DNA of 64,000 nt from assembly GCA_005239435.1 (NCBI GenBank), contig SZNP01000004.1, positions 124,001-188,000 on the forward strand. The letters run 5' to 3'. The stretch's first letter is position 1; each line of letters starts with the position of its first letter. Shown here in pieces: positions 45,946-53,940 of the stretch. The notes under the pieces were generated by a model. It was not told the DNA's origin and did not search any database. It saw only the letters and a list, made by a program, of their open reading frames with translations. Position numbers and translations under genes: made by a program. Origin of the DNA: Halorussus salinisoli. Lineage in GTDB: Archaea; Halobacteriota; Halobacteria; Halobacteriales; Haladaptataceae.

Positions 45946-46230
45946 TCAGTCCTTCAGTTGGAAATCGACGATTTCGCCGTATTGATTCCACTCCCCGTCG
46001 GTATTGTTCCACCGATCGAGATGGGGTCGTTGCCAACCACGTGGTGTCCGAGGGTGGCACATTCGGCGTGGGTGGCGCGCCGCATCGACCGGACATAGCA
46101 CAACACGTACGCCGGCCTGATCTCGCCGAACGGTCGCGCACGAACCGACGACGCGTGTCCCATCAGTGACGCGACACTGAACGACGTCACCGCATTGCGC
46201 ATCGGCGACGGCGTCTCGGAACGTACTCAT
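45946..46230 (-). CDS. Small hypothetical protein downstream of a lipoprotein gene
   Basis: 94 residues from the ATG at 46230: MSTFRDAVADAQCGDVVQCR, TVRRDQAGVRVVLCPVDAAR and a Trp-rich C-terminus (RWNNTDGEWNQYGEIVDFQL). Starts 5 bp after the stop of the Tat lipoprotein gene, so it is in the same operon. Cytoplasmic by sequence. Family not recognised. Confidence 0.55.
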   Translation of the reverse strand: MSTFRDAVADAQCGDVVQCRVTDGTRVVGSCATVRRDQAGVRVVLCPVDAARHPRRMCHPRTPRGWQRPHLDRWNNTDGEWNQYGEIVDFQLKD

Positions 46231-46235
46231 TTGCG

Positions 46236-46979
46236 TCAGTGGCTGTGGCCGTCGCCGCCGTACTCCGGATTCACCGGACTGAACACGCCGTCTGGGTTGT
46301 CGGCATGTACCCACGCGTGAAGTGTCCGGAGCTTGGGGTGGGTAGTGACGAGGTCGGCCACGCGCTCGGTGGTCTCGCCCTGCTTGCCCTTAGCGGAACC
46401 CCAGTTGAGTGCGACCGTATCACCAGCCGAGATGCTCTTGTCCGGCGGACTAAACTCGGCCCAGTTGTCCTTGGTCACCCACGTCTCAAACTCGACGTTC
46501 TTGGGGTTGTTCTGCGACCCGTCACCCGTGGCGAACACGTGCGTGGCGGCCTTGTGGGTGTGCCACTCCTCGGTGGCGTCGGCGTTCTCGTCGGCGAACA
46601 GGTCTGGGTTCTCATCAGTTGCCTTCGCAGGGGCCCCGTACTCGACGCTGCCGAGCTTCAATCCGGAGTCGGTTTTGACGTACGTGAGGATGTTAGGCTT
46701 CTCGATGTCGAAGCCGTTCTTGGCGGCTTCCTGCCCCCGTTTGGGATGGCTGAAGTGCCACCCCATTCCGGGCACGTATGGGCCCCCGGGCTTGAACCCA
46801 TCTTTGAGTGCGGTCTTGGGGTCGGTGTACTTCTTGGTCGCCTCACGCACTTTATCGAGCTGTTTCTGCAGCTTCGACTTGCCACTGAGGAGGCCGCCAG
46901 CGCACCCCGCCGTCGAGGTAACGAGCGCTGTCGCCCCTCCCGCGAGGAGCGTCCGTCGATTACACTTTGGTGCTTTCAT
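46236..46979 (-). CDS. Tat lipoprotein of unknown function
   Basis: 247 residues. Signal NRRTLLAGGATALVTSTAGC combines twin arginine and lipobox (Cys about 26). The mature part has GMGWHFSHPKRGQEAA, EEWHTHKAATHVFATGDG and TLHAWVHADNPDGVFSPVNP, with many His residues that could bind metal or haem, and ends GGDGHSH. Anchored on the outer face of the membrane. The repeated His-Thr-His and Trp-His motifs are the most distinctive features. Confidence 0.72.
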   Translation of the reverse strand: MKAPKCNRRTLLAGGATALVTSTAGCAGGLLSGKSKLQKQLDKVREATKKYTDPKTALKDGFKPGGPYVPGMGWHFSHPKRGQEAAKNGFDIEKPNILTYVKTDSGLKLGSVEYGAPAKATDENPDLFADENADATEEWHTHKAATHVFATGDGSQNNPKNVEFETWVTKDNWAEFSPPDKSISAGDTVALNWGSAKGKQGETTERVADLVTTHPKLRTLHAWVHADNPDGVFSPVNPEYGGDGHSH

Positions 46980-47312
46980 TGCGACCGAATTTCCACCACT
47001 CCCGAGAAATAATAATGTCGATGTTTTCTAGCTGAATAATAGTATAACCTTCCACCACCCTGAAAATAGATACTCCATTATAATTACCGAAAACAATTAG
47101 ATCTGGGTAGTGACATTGGGGTCGTTCCAATTGCGGTGTAGTTCCACTATGCGCGGCGTGGTCTCCCTCACCATCGCCTCATTCGTTTTCTAGTATGTTC
47201 CGATCAACACGTTCGGCTCATACCGCGTCAAATGACGAAGACGGCGCCAATGATAGCTCCTACAAGAATGAGGAGTGGAGATGTCTGAGTTACCGCCTTC
47301 ATTATTGAGGGT

Positions 47313-47331
47313 CGTGCTGAATACAGGGCGC
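47313..47331 (+). repeat. Repeat-family arm, single
   Basis: cgtgctgaatacagggcgc, a close match to the family consensus. No partner arm within 100 bp. Confidence 0.6.
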
Positions 47332-47428
47332 AAATCTCTCAGGGGACAGCGATCGATTACCAATCACTACCTACCTACTGGAGGGTTACCGAGAAGCGAT
47401 TATTGATGGAGGTGTACCCAACTTAGTC

Positions 47429-47447
47429 CGCCTCCCTGGCGGAGGCG
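47429..47447 (+). promoter_or_regulatory. Hairpin that can sequester the ribosome-binding site
   Basis: cgcctcc-ctggc-ggaggcg, a perfect 7-bp stem with 5-nt loop ending at the base before the first ATG of the methyltransferase gene (47448). The right arm holds the ggagg Shine-Dalgarno sequence, spaced for the second or third ATG (47451 or 47457). Folding would hide the site. Confidence 0.5.
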
Positions 47448-48284
47448 ATGATGCCTATGTCCGAGCACGACAATTATTCAGATGGGTGGCAATTAGAAAA
47501 GAGCGGTCCTGAGGCCTACGAACAGTACCTTGTCCCCGAAATGTTCGCTCCATGGGCCGACAAACTCCTCGCAGCTGGGAAGCTCCAGGAAGGTGACCGC
47601 GTATTGGACGTGGCTTGCGGAACAGGAATCGTGGCGCGACGGGCATCCTCGAAGGTGGGTGAACGTGGAAGCGTGGTCGGGATTGATCTGAACAAGACAA
47701 TGCTCACCGTCGCGAGAGCGACTTCGTCTCAATTACAGCATCCGATCGAGTGGCGGCAAGGAGACGCAACGGATTTACCGTTCTCCGAGGAATCCTTCGA
47801 TGTCGTCTTCTGCCAGCAGGCATTGCAGTTCATTCAGAAGCCGGGGAGTGCTCTTCGAGAGATGCGGCGTGTACTTGCGTCAGGCGGCCGAATGGCGATA
47901 AGTGTCTGGCGCCCCCTTCAGTTCAATCCGGCCTACGAGGTGATGGCTGACGCTCTCGAGACCCACGTTGATGAAGAGGCCGCGACGATGATGCGCTCTC
48001 CCTTCCCCGAGTGGGACATCTCCCACCTACGCACCCTCATTCGCGACGCGGACTTTCGCGATGTAAGCCTCACCATCGAGATTGGAACTATGCGCTACCC
48101 GTCGGTCGAAGAGTTTCTGCGACGGGAGGCCGCGAGTTCTCCACTGGCTGAACCACTTGAGGCGTTGAATCCAGACATTCGCGACGCGCTCATTGAGGAT
48201 CTCGAGGAAGCCTTGGACGCGTACACGGATGATCACGGGATTGTCTTCCCGATGGAGGCTTTTGTAGCGGTCGCGCGTCGATAG
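47448..48284 (+). CDS. Class I SAM-dependent methyltransferase
   Basis: 278 residues; starts at 47448, 47451 or 47457 are all in frame. Motif I VLDVACGTGIVARRA, motif II VVGIDLNKTM, motif post-I region WRQGDATDLPFSEESFDVVF and REMRRVLASGGRMAISVW are those of UbiE/Coq5-like methyltransferases (Methyltransf_11/25). Acceptor unknown. An SD-containing hairpin immediately precedes the start, suggesting translational control. Confidence 0.87.
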   Translation: MMPMSEHDNYSDGWQLEKSGPEAYEQYLVPEMFAPWADKLLAAGKLQEGDRVLDVACGTGIVARRASSKVGERGSVVGIDLNKTMLTVARATSSQLQHPIEWRQGDATDLPFSEESFDVVFCQQALQFIQKPGSALREMRRVLASGGRMAISVWRPLQFNPAYEVMADALETHVDEEAATMMRSPFPEWDISHLRTLIRDADFRDVSLTIEIGTMRYPSVEEFLRREAASSPLAEPLEALNPDIRDALIEDLEEALDAYTDDHGIVFPMEAFVAVARR

Positions 48285-48344
48285 GAGTATGTGGGCCTCA
48301 TCATGCCCAATCTTTGAACAATCCGTGGCGCTATCCATGATGGA

Positions 48345-48425
48345 TGCATACTCTGTATCCAGCACGCTGCTACTGATAGCGGCTAGGTAGATCGGTCCAA
48401 GTCATGCTGAATAGAAGGTGAGTAT
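48345..48425. repeat. Inverted-pair element of the repeat family
   Basis: Left arm gcatactctgtatccagcac (48345) and right arm catgctgaatagaaggtgag (from 48403) face each other over 81 nt. The arms are less perfect than in the 50085 copy. It lies 60 bp downstream of the methyltransferase gene. Confidence 0.6.
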
Positions 48426-48617
48426 CTTGCAGTCGCTTTTGAATAGTACAGGTGAAGCACAAATCGGTCAGTACAGAACGTACATTCATCGGTAGACCCT
48501 GAACGAGACCGTATTCGTTCAGGAGTCAATTCATTGAAATTGCAACTTGCTTCGGCTTTTCGCTCAGGAGTTTGGAAAGACGAGAGAAGGACCTGCTACA
48601 CTTTTATGAGCTTGTCC

Positions 48618-48842
48618 TTAGTTAGCAGGGCACTCTTCGGATTCGGGCACTACTATCTGCTTCGCAAGAAATTCCCCGCCAGGTCCGGTGGCGACACTCT
48701 TAACGACTGGCCCTTGGATTCCCCCTTCACCGCGTATTTCGACGCAGTCACTTGCTTGGTCACTTTGTGCTGCTGCACTACCAACGGCCAGCGTGAATGC
48801 AGCAAGGACTACAACTGCAACTAGAATCGGTTTTAGGTTCAT
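48618..48842 (-). CDS. Small secreted protein
   Basis: 74 residues from the ATG at 48842. Sec-type signal peptide PILVAVVVLAAFTLAVGSAA with an AQ cleavage site; the mature ~50 residues contain two Cys (DCVEIRGEGG, EECPAN) that might form a disulphide. No family recognised. Confidence 0.5.
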   Translation of the reverse strand: MNLKPILVAVVVLAAFTLAVGSAAAQSDQASDCVEIRGEGGIQGPVVKSVATGPGGEFLAKQIVVPESEECPAN

Positions 48843-49115
48843 GGTGGAACACCACACACCGTAATGATGTATGCGGGTATAGTTATTTACTCGTTGAAGT
48901 CAAAAAATATAAAATACTGCGCAGAAATCAGCTACCGTCATTTTGGCCACAAGGGAGTGAACAATAGTAATAGGGAGAGAACAACAGGGAGTATTCAAGA
49001 AGCCCTACGAATACAGTCAATATATCCCTAATTCTTTTTACTGAACCAACCTATCAGAGTGTCTCCTCCGCTTCATACTCGGTCCCACGCGGATCGGTCA
49101 CACGACTGGTCGCTC

Positions 49116-49913
49116 CTACATCGCGTCCATCCCGCCGTCGATGGGGAACGCGACGCCGTTGACGTACGACGCCTCCTCCGAGGCCAACCAGACGACGGCA
49201 TCGGCTATCTCTTCGGGCCGTGCGACTCGACCCTTCAGTTGCAGTTGCTGTATGTTCTCAAGATCTATCCCTACGTCATCGGCCATGTCCGAATCGACGA
49301 TTTCATCATCGGCCGACATTTCCACGTATCGCTGGAGCATCGGTGTATTGGTGAAGCCCGGACAGACTGCGTTCACCCGAATCCCCTCGGGGGCGTACTC
49401 GACGGCGGCCGTCCTTGTCAGACCGACCACGCCGTGCTTGGTCGCGCCGTAGGTGCCGATGGTCGGGGCACCGGCGATTCCGGCGATCGACGCGGTGTTG
49501 ACGACTGCGCCTCCACCGTCCTCGATCATCCGGGGAATGGCGTGTTTGAGGCCGAAGAACACACCCAGGAGGTTGACCGAGAGCACGCGCTCGAAGTCCT
49601 CGGTGTCCTGTTCGATCAGCGGTCCCGGAGTGCTCTCGATTCCGGCGTTATTGTGGAGGACCTCGAGACTGCCGTACGTCTCGTAGGCCTGGTCGATAGC
49701 CCCGAACACCTCGTCCTCGTCGCTCACGTCTGCGGCGGCGAACGTCGCCTCGCCCTCGTCGTTCTCGATCGCCCGGACCGTGTCTCGCCCACCACTCTCG
49801 TCTGTGTCGACCACGACGACGTTCGCGCCCTTCTTCGCGAAGCGCCTGGCCGTCGTCTTGCCAATCCCCGATGCGCCACCCGTTACCAGTGCTGTCTTCC
49901 CGTCGAAATCCAT
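49116..49913 (-). CDS. Short-chain dehydrogenase/reductase
   Basis: 265 residues, complete. Rossmann motif TGGASGIGKTTA (about 11-22), NNAG, catalytic Ser in NTASIAG, and YGATKHG (Tyr-x3-Lys). Asp in VVVDTDES after beta-2 favours NAD(H). C-terminus YVNGVAFPIDGGMDAM is the classical SDR end. Substrate unknown; alone in its neighbourhood. Confidence 0.93.
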   Translation of the reverse strand: MDFDGKTALVTGGASGIGKTTARRFAKKGANVVVVDTDESGGRDTVRAIENDEGEATFAAADVSDEDEVFGAIDQAYETYGSLEVLHNNAGIESTPGPLIEQDTEDFERVLSVNLLGVFFGLKHAIPRMIEDGGGAVVNTASIAGIAGAPTIGTYGATKHGVVGLTRTAAVEYAPEGIRVNAVCPGFTNTPMLQRYVEMSADDEIVDSDMADDVGIDLENIQQLQLKGRVARPEEIADAVVWLASEEASYVNGVAFPIDGGMDAM

Positions 49914-50022
49914 GATATATGGTAACGTTGAACAGAGGAGTCTATATAATTACTCCGTGAGAGATTTCACGGTGTAATCGCGCGTATTATCGTGTGAAAG
50001 ATGTCACTGGTCCATACAGAAG

Positions 50023-50042
50023 AACGCTCTATATTCAGCACA
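50023..50042 (-). repeat. Repeat-family arm next to the 50085 element
   Basis: aacgctctatattcagcaca, followed by ctccttctaacagtatctcg, which resembles the inner sequence of the paired elements. Confidence 0.55.
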
Positions 50043-50084
50043 CTCCTTCTAACAGTATCTCGGCAGATCGCGGTGGTGCGTACA

Positions 50085-50167
50085 AGATACAGCCCCTGTA
50101 TTCAGCACGGCTTCCTCGACATACCGAGAGCTTGTCAGAAGCGGCGTGCTGAATACAGGGCGCGTAT
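50085..50167. repeat. Best-preserved inverted-pair element of the repeat family
   Basis: ccctgtattcagcacg (50094-50109) and cgtgctgaatacaggg (50145-50160) are perfect 16-bp reverse complements separated by 35 nt, with partly matching flanks outwards. The loop contains cttgtcagaagcggc; ctgtcagaagcagtgtg is in the 55128 copy. Confidence 0.75.
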
Positions 50168-50206
50168 CCATCACAGCGGTCAATCCGGCTATTCCAATAC
50201 CACCGA

Positions 50207-50311
50207 CGCGAACACCTCCGGAACCCCTACTTCGCGCTCCACGCCGCCGAGAAGTTGGGCGCGGACGACCGTGTGGAGTGGCCGATTCAGTACCGGCGAG
50301 CGGTGGAGTAA
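50207..50311 (+). pseudogene. C-terminal scrap of an NADH:flavin oxidoreductase (Old Yellow Enzyme, YqjM type)
   Basis: 34 codons ending in TAA: REHLRNPYFALHAAEKLGAD, then DDRVEWPIQYRRAVE. The pattern LRNPYxALHAAxxLG...WPxQYxRA is the usual end of YqjM-like enzymes. The rest of the gene is absent; the scrap starts about 40 bp after a repeat element. Confidence 0.6.
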
Positions 50312-50350
50312 CTCGTTGTTGCCGCTCGATAGAACAAGGCGGAGTCGAAG

Positions 50351-50815
50351 TCAGCCTTCGAGTGGGACGAGCGGGCACTCGAAGTACCGCGCACCTTCTT
50401 CGACTACGTCGATGTCGTTCGAGTGGGCGTGAACTTCGTCGTCGCTTTTGACCACAGGAGGGTCGCTGATGGTCCACTCGACAACGGTGACCGACCAGCG
50501 ACCACCGTTGAAATCCTGTTCGCCAGGCGCGGCCTCGGCGACGTCGAGTTGCCCCGAAGCTCCGTTAGTGAAGTGGTAAATCTCGTCGAACGAGTGTTCG
50601 TTGTTGCCCTTCGGCGGCGGAAGGTCGGTTGCGTCTTTGGTCGCGAACGTTCTCCCGTCGGCGTAGACGCGACCCGGCAACGCCGGGTTGTTTGATGGGT
50701 CGGCGACACTGCTGCCGGTTGCCGTGATTCCGAGCGTAAGCGCGCCGGTCACGACACCCGTCGTCCGCAAGAAGCGCCGACGGGTGGGATTTGGTGTCTG
50801 GTTCGATTTGGTCAT
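50351..50815 (-). CDS. Tat-exported hypothetical protein
   Basis: 154 residues. Signal TRRRFLRTTGVVTGALTLGI with twin arginines and no lipobox. Mature part: YADGRTFATKDATDLPPPKG, FDEIYHFTNGASGQLDVAEA, GGRWSVTVVEWTISDPPVVK. Resembles small secreted haloarchaeal proteins of unknown role. Intact start and stop. Confidence 0.65.
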   Translation of the reverse strand: MTKSNQTPNPTRRRFLRTTGVVTGALTLGITATGSSVADPSNNPALPGRVYADGRTFATKDATDLPPPKGNNEHSFDEIYHFTNGASGQLDVAEAAPGEQDFNGGRWSVTVVEWTISDPPVVKSDDEVHAHSNDIDVVEEGARYFECPLVPLEG

Positions 50816-51124
50816 TGTATGCTCCCAGTAGAGTAGTCGCTTCTGGGCCCGTGTCCGGGTGGCCCCTCTCTACTGTGAGAAAGAGAACCACGAGGGAGGG
50901 AATACCTTTTTTCAAACTCTGGGCGTAGTCTTCTACCACTCGTTACCAAATCACTGCCGAATCGCTTCCAAATCGTACCTGGTTCTCGCCGCGGACTCTG
51001 AGGGCTACGAACTCACCGTCGAGCTAGCAAGCAGTGGATAAACGAGAAAACCGCCCACGTACGGAGAGGTCGTCAGTTCCGCCAGTTATCCAGCCTCTCC
51101 AACTGGATACGATAAGTTCGGACC

Positions 51125-51152
51125 ACGAATTGCTCAATCCAGAGCGTGTATA
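51125..51152 (+). repeat. Repeat-family arm that supplies a TATA box
   Basis: gaattgctcaatccagagcg followed by tgtatata. The tail runs into a TATA-like tatatatattt at about 51150-51160, ~40 bp before the DUF6176 gene start, so this copy may act as its promoter. Confidence 0.5.
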
Positions 51153-51198
51153 TATATTTACATATTTGTTATTGTTCTTCCAGCCCAACTATTCGTCG

Positions 51199-51594
51199 AT
51201 GACAGAGGTCTTCATTCGGAAACAAAAGGTGCACTCTGGCAAGACCGAACGACTTCAGGAGTGGATAGACGACTTGGTTGGAGAGGCCAAATCAGACAGT
51301 CAAGGTGTCCATGATATCTGGGAGGAAGAAAGCCTCCAGACGATGTCGTTGTTCATTGAACATGCGGAAGATGGGGACTATCTTGTCTGGTATCTTGAAG
51401 CCGATTCCATGGAGCAACTAATTGAGGCGCGCAGAGCCTCAACACATCCGTTGCATGATACTGAAGATGCGATGATGGAGGACGTACTAGAAGACCCAGA
51501 GGAGACCGGCGATTTTGAACCACTCCTTCACGGTGTGAGTCCTGAGCGTTCTACTACGTTCCAACTTCAACAGTACTCTGAACGCTCCCAGTAG
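51199..51594 (+). CDS. DUF6176-like protein
   Basis: 131 residues from the ATG at 51199 (the open frame starts at 51034 but the extension crosses the promoter). FIRKQKVHSGKTERLQEWID, FIEHAEDGDYLVWYLEAD and EARRASTHPLHDTEDAMMED match the DUF6176 pattern as I remember it, a ferredoxin-like dimeric-barrel type protein of unknown function. Flanked by repeat arms on both sides (51125 and 51603). Confidence 0.65.
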   Translation: MTEVFIRKQKVHSGKTERLQEWIDDLVGEAKSDSQGVHDIWEEESLQTMSLFIEHAEDGDYLVWYLEADSMEQLIEARRASTHPLHDTEDAMMEDVLEDPEETGDFEPLLHGVSPERSTTFQLQQYSERSQ

Positions 51595-51602
51595 ATTCGC
51601 AC

Positions 51603-51630
51603 CACAGACTGAGCAATTCAGAGCGTGGAG
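51603..51630 (-). repeat. Repeat-family arm, divergent
   Basis: accacagactgagcaattca then gagcgtgg, directly after the DUF6176 gene and directly before the stop of the leftward gene at 51634. Confidence 0.45.
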
Positions 51631-51633
51631 TTG

Positions 51634-51933
51634 TCAGTTGGCCGTTCTCGTCTCGTTGATAGTCGCCCCTGTCACCCATGCAGGCAGGCGAACCGCTGTC
51701 GATCCAATCTCAACGTACCGCCTCTGCTCTGTCATCTGGGCGTAGTGGCCATTCCACGTCGTCGGGTAGGCGACCGTATACTCATGTCCAACGCCACTCG
51801 GTGCGATGTAGGCAGTCAGCGTGACGTTCGATGCGTTCCCAGTAGCGATGGCTGTGGATGCTTGGCCAGTCGATATAATCTTGTACAGCGTCGTCCCATT
51901 CCGCTCAAGAGTCGATTCGACGGTCGTGTTCAC
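51634..51933 (-). CDS. Possible C-terminal part of a secreted or pilin-like protein
   Basis: 99 residues: TVESTLERNGTTLYKIISTG, NASNVTLTAYIAPSGVGHEY, EIGSTAVRLPAWVTGATINE. Thr/Asn/Ser-rich with several N-x-T sites, like the extracellular part of haloarchaeal type IV pilin-related proteins. The N-terminal signal/hydrophobic segment is missing, so it is likely truncated at its 5' end. Confidence 0.45.
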   Translation of the reverse strand: MNTTVESTLERNGTTLYKIISTGQASTAIATGNASNVTLTAYIAPSGVGHEYTVAYPTTWNGHYAQMTEQRRYVEIGSTAVRLPAWVTGATINETRTAN

Positions 51934-52041
51934 CCTCTCGCCTGTGTATTTAGTCCTCTCTCTCCTCTTTGGCGGTGGGGAGTACTATGTCCGTAAACGA
52001 GGGCAGGGATAGCTTTTGGCAATCCGGGAAGAACGGAGTGT

Positions 52042-52965
52042 TTACTTCAAGTCGATGGCCATCACGTCGAATTTCGAGCGCCATCGATACCGGCGATCAT
52101 TCCAGACGAAGGATCGGCGTGCGAGACCATACAGCAACAGGGGTACTTGCACGAGTGTCGTCGGATATGCGAGCAGAAATGTCCAGCGGTGGACGCCGAA
52201 TGCTCGATAGACGCCCAGTTGTAGCATGGTTAGGAATACCGCCATCGGGAGAGGAAACATGACTGCGGCGATCAGGGAGAGTATGCTAACGATGATCATG
52301 GAGACGAAGCCCTTCGGGTCGTGAAAACGGACGATTTTCGTGAAACGGACGTGCCGTTCGAGCGTCTCACGTATCGAGCCACCGACTGGGACGCGTCGCG
52401 TCCGTCGAAGGGGCGTCACGTCCAGGTATTCGGTGAGAATTCCATCGTCACTCACTGTCTGCTGAAGCTCCCGTAGGAACGCGGCCTCGTTGAGGTCGCT
52501 GCGTTCAAACATCACAGCGCCGCCCCAAACGATATCGTCGACGTACACGCCAAGCGTCCCACCAATCGCATACATCGGTTCAAGCAGAATTGAAAGTGGG
52601 TCGCGCCCGACGAAGAACGGGAGTTCGGTGACGGGGCCGTTCTCCTCGTAGTTGTCGTGGAGGTTGGCGAGCCAGTCAGTGGGATGTTCGAAGTCGTCGT
52701 CTGTCCAGACGATGCGGTCGTGCGTTGCGGCACGCATACCTGCGGCGATCGCGTTCGCCTTCCCTGAACAACGCTTAGGTTCGCCTGCGAAGACGATCCT
52801 GACACCGTCCGTTCGGTCATCTTGCTGGGCAGCGACATCGTTCGACTGGTCATCACAAACAACGAGTAATTCGTCTTTAGGGCCGATCTGGTTGGCGACA
52901 TCAGAGCAAGCGGTTGTCCAGCTAGTCGTCGGGATGATGATTGTCGTCGGAGGAGTGTCGGTCAT
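52042..52965 (-). CDS. Family 2 glycosyltransferase, membrane-bound
   Basis: 307 residues from the ATG at 52965. GT-A fold features: TTIIIPTTSWTTACSDVANQ, ELLVVCDDQSND, the metal-binding triad WTDDDFEHPTDW, and a C-terminal acceptor-site region SDDGILTEYLDV with a RRTRR run in place of QxxRW. Two to three hydrophobic helices follow (SMIIVSILSLIAAVMFPLPM and others). It may transfer a sugar to a lipid carrier or ceramide-like lipid. No other glycosylation genes are adjacent. Confidence 0.82.
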   Translation of the reverse strand: MTDTPPTTIIIPTTSWTTACSDVANQIGPKDELLVVCDDQSNDVAAQQDDRTDGVRIVFAGEPKRCSGKANAIAAGMRAATHDRIVWTDDDFEHPTDWLANLHDNYEENGPVTELPFFVGRDPLSILLEPMYAIGGTLGVYVDDIVWGGAVMFERSDLNEAAFLRELQQTVSDDGILTEYLDVTPLRRTRRVPVGGSIRETLERHVRFTKIVRFHDPKGFVSMIIVSILSLIAAVMFPLPMAVFLTMLQLGVYRAFGVHRWTFLLAYPTTLVQVPLLLYGLARRSFVWNDRRYRWRSKFDVMAIDLK

Positions 52966-53005
52966 ATTCCAAATTATTCTATGGGTACTGCCAACATAGA
53001 CCCTA

Positions 53006-53203
53006 CTGTTCAACAAGGCAGTCGGTTCCGGAACGCATCTCGAACCGGATGACCCACTCCGTGCCGATGCGGTGACCGCCCTCCAGCAGAAGTATCACCA
53101 GTATACAACGCATGCGCTTGACGACCGACCCATCATTCGAGTGACGGCTGGGAGTGTCTGCTCATGGGGACATCTCGACGAACCGACTGACACCTCTCCC
53201 TAA
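53006..53203 (+). pseudogene. C-terminal remnant resembling a PPOX-type flavin-binding protein
   Basis: 65 codons: LFNKAVGSGTHLEPDDPLRA, DAVTALQQKYHQYTTHALDD, RPIIRVTAGSVCSWGHLDEP, ending in TAA at 53201. The tail (KYxQYxxHxLDxRPxIRVxxxxVxSWG) is like pyridoxamine-5'-phosphate-oxidase family proteins. No start and no N-terminal half. Its stop codon is the first three bases of the dispersed repeat at 53201. Confidence 0.5.
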
Positions 53204-53232
53204 CAGTAGTTGGTAGCACGATTTCTTTATTC
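53201..53232 (+). repeat. Dispersed ~32-nt repeat, copy 3
   Basis: taacagtagttggtagcacg followed by atttctttattc; the first 20 bases equal copy 2 and the T-rich tail equals copy 1 over tttctttat. Confidence 0.7.
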
Positions 53233-53251
53233 AGAACTGACCGTGTAACCG

Positions 53252-53278
53252 TTGAGCAATATAGAGCATGAATTGACC
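53252..53278 (-). repeat. Repeat-family arm, divergent
   Basis: ttgagcaatatagagcatga, upstream of the small membrane protein gene at 53317. Weak match to the consensus. Confidence 0.35.
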
Positions 53279-53316
53279 AGTCAGAACGGTTATTTGCCGT
53301 TCATGTCGTAGAACAG

Positions 53317-53607
53317 ATGAATACGGTTATGGTAAACCTCTGGCGTCTCCTTACGCTGGGTCTTCTCGTCACGCTCCTTATCGCTCTCTACAATTTCTGG
53401 ATTCGACATTCTGGTTGGACGAGGACCCAGAAATTATACAAGACGCTTGCGCTATTGACGAGCGCGAGCGTTGTGGTAGTGTTCAGTGATACCGTCGGGA
53501 TTCGAGTCCCCCGACTGTTCGAACTTGTATTCCTTGGCATTGGGTTGGTCTCGCTCGTATTGTGGCCGTGGTTTGGAGCAGAAATGAAGCACAATCGAGC
53601 TGCTTGA
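53317..53607 (+). CDS. Small three-helix membrane protein
   Basis: 96 residues with three hydrophobic helices (LLTLGLLVTLLIALYNFWI, ALLTSASVVVVFSDTVGI, LVFLGIGLVSLVLWPWFG). Intact. Function unknown. Flanked by repeat arms at 53252 and 53613. Confidence 0.6.
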   Translation: MNTVMVNLWRLLTLGLLVTLLIALYNFWIRHSGWTRTQKLYKTLALLTSASVVVVFSDTVGIRVPRLFELVFLGIGLVSLVLWPWFGAEMKHNRAA

Positions 53608-53612
53608 ATTGA

Positions 53613-53645
53613 TAGATTCGCACCACGAACCGAGCAATCCAGTGC
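53613..53645 (+). repeat. Repeat-family arm, divergent
   Basis: ccacgaaccgagcaatccag then tgcgtgaattg, directly downstream of the membrane protein gene. Confidence 0.45.
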
Positions 53646-53763
53646 GTGAATTGAGTAAGCCTTGTGCAACCAAGAGATGTGATTGCTACAGCCAACGTTC
53701 TACCCGGGGACAATGGGCAGTGGGAACGCCTACAACCCCCGCTCCACTACGGACACTCCCAGC

Positions 53764-53840
53764 ATGAGCGTCATCTTGGAATTCACCATCGATGCCGACG
53801 AATTCAGCCTCGGGCGTGTCCTCTCCGGGCCACTGACGAT
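53764..53840 (+). pseudogene. N-terminal scrap of a bacterio-opsin-activator-type regulator
   Basis: MSVILEFTIDADEFSLGRVL then SGP, the standard start of haloarchaeal Bat/HTH-10 proteins. Similarity stops after SGP and a repeat arm begins within ~15 bp (53849). The HTH domain is missing. Confidence 0.6.
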
Positions 53841-53848
53841 GCAATACG

Positions 53849-53882
53849 TTTGTGCCACGAATTGCTCAATGCAGAGCGTGTA
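53849..53882 (+). repeat. Repeat-family arm at the break of a Bat gene fragment
   Basis: ccacgaattgctcaatgcag then agcgtgtatc; close to the 51125 copy (28 of about 30 positions). Confidence 0.55.
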
Positions 53883-53940
53883 TCGAACAATTCCCCGGTG
53901 AGACGTGTAGGGTTCGTGTCGGAAGTAGACTCAGCGCCTC

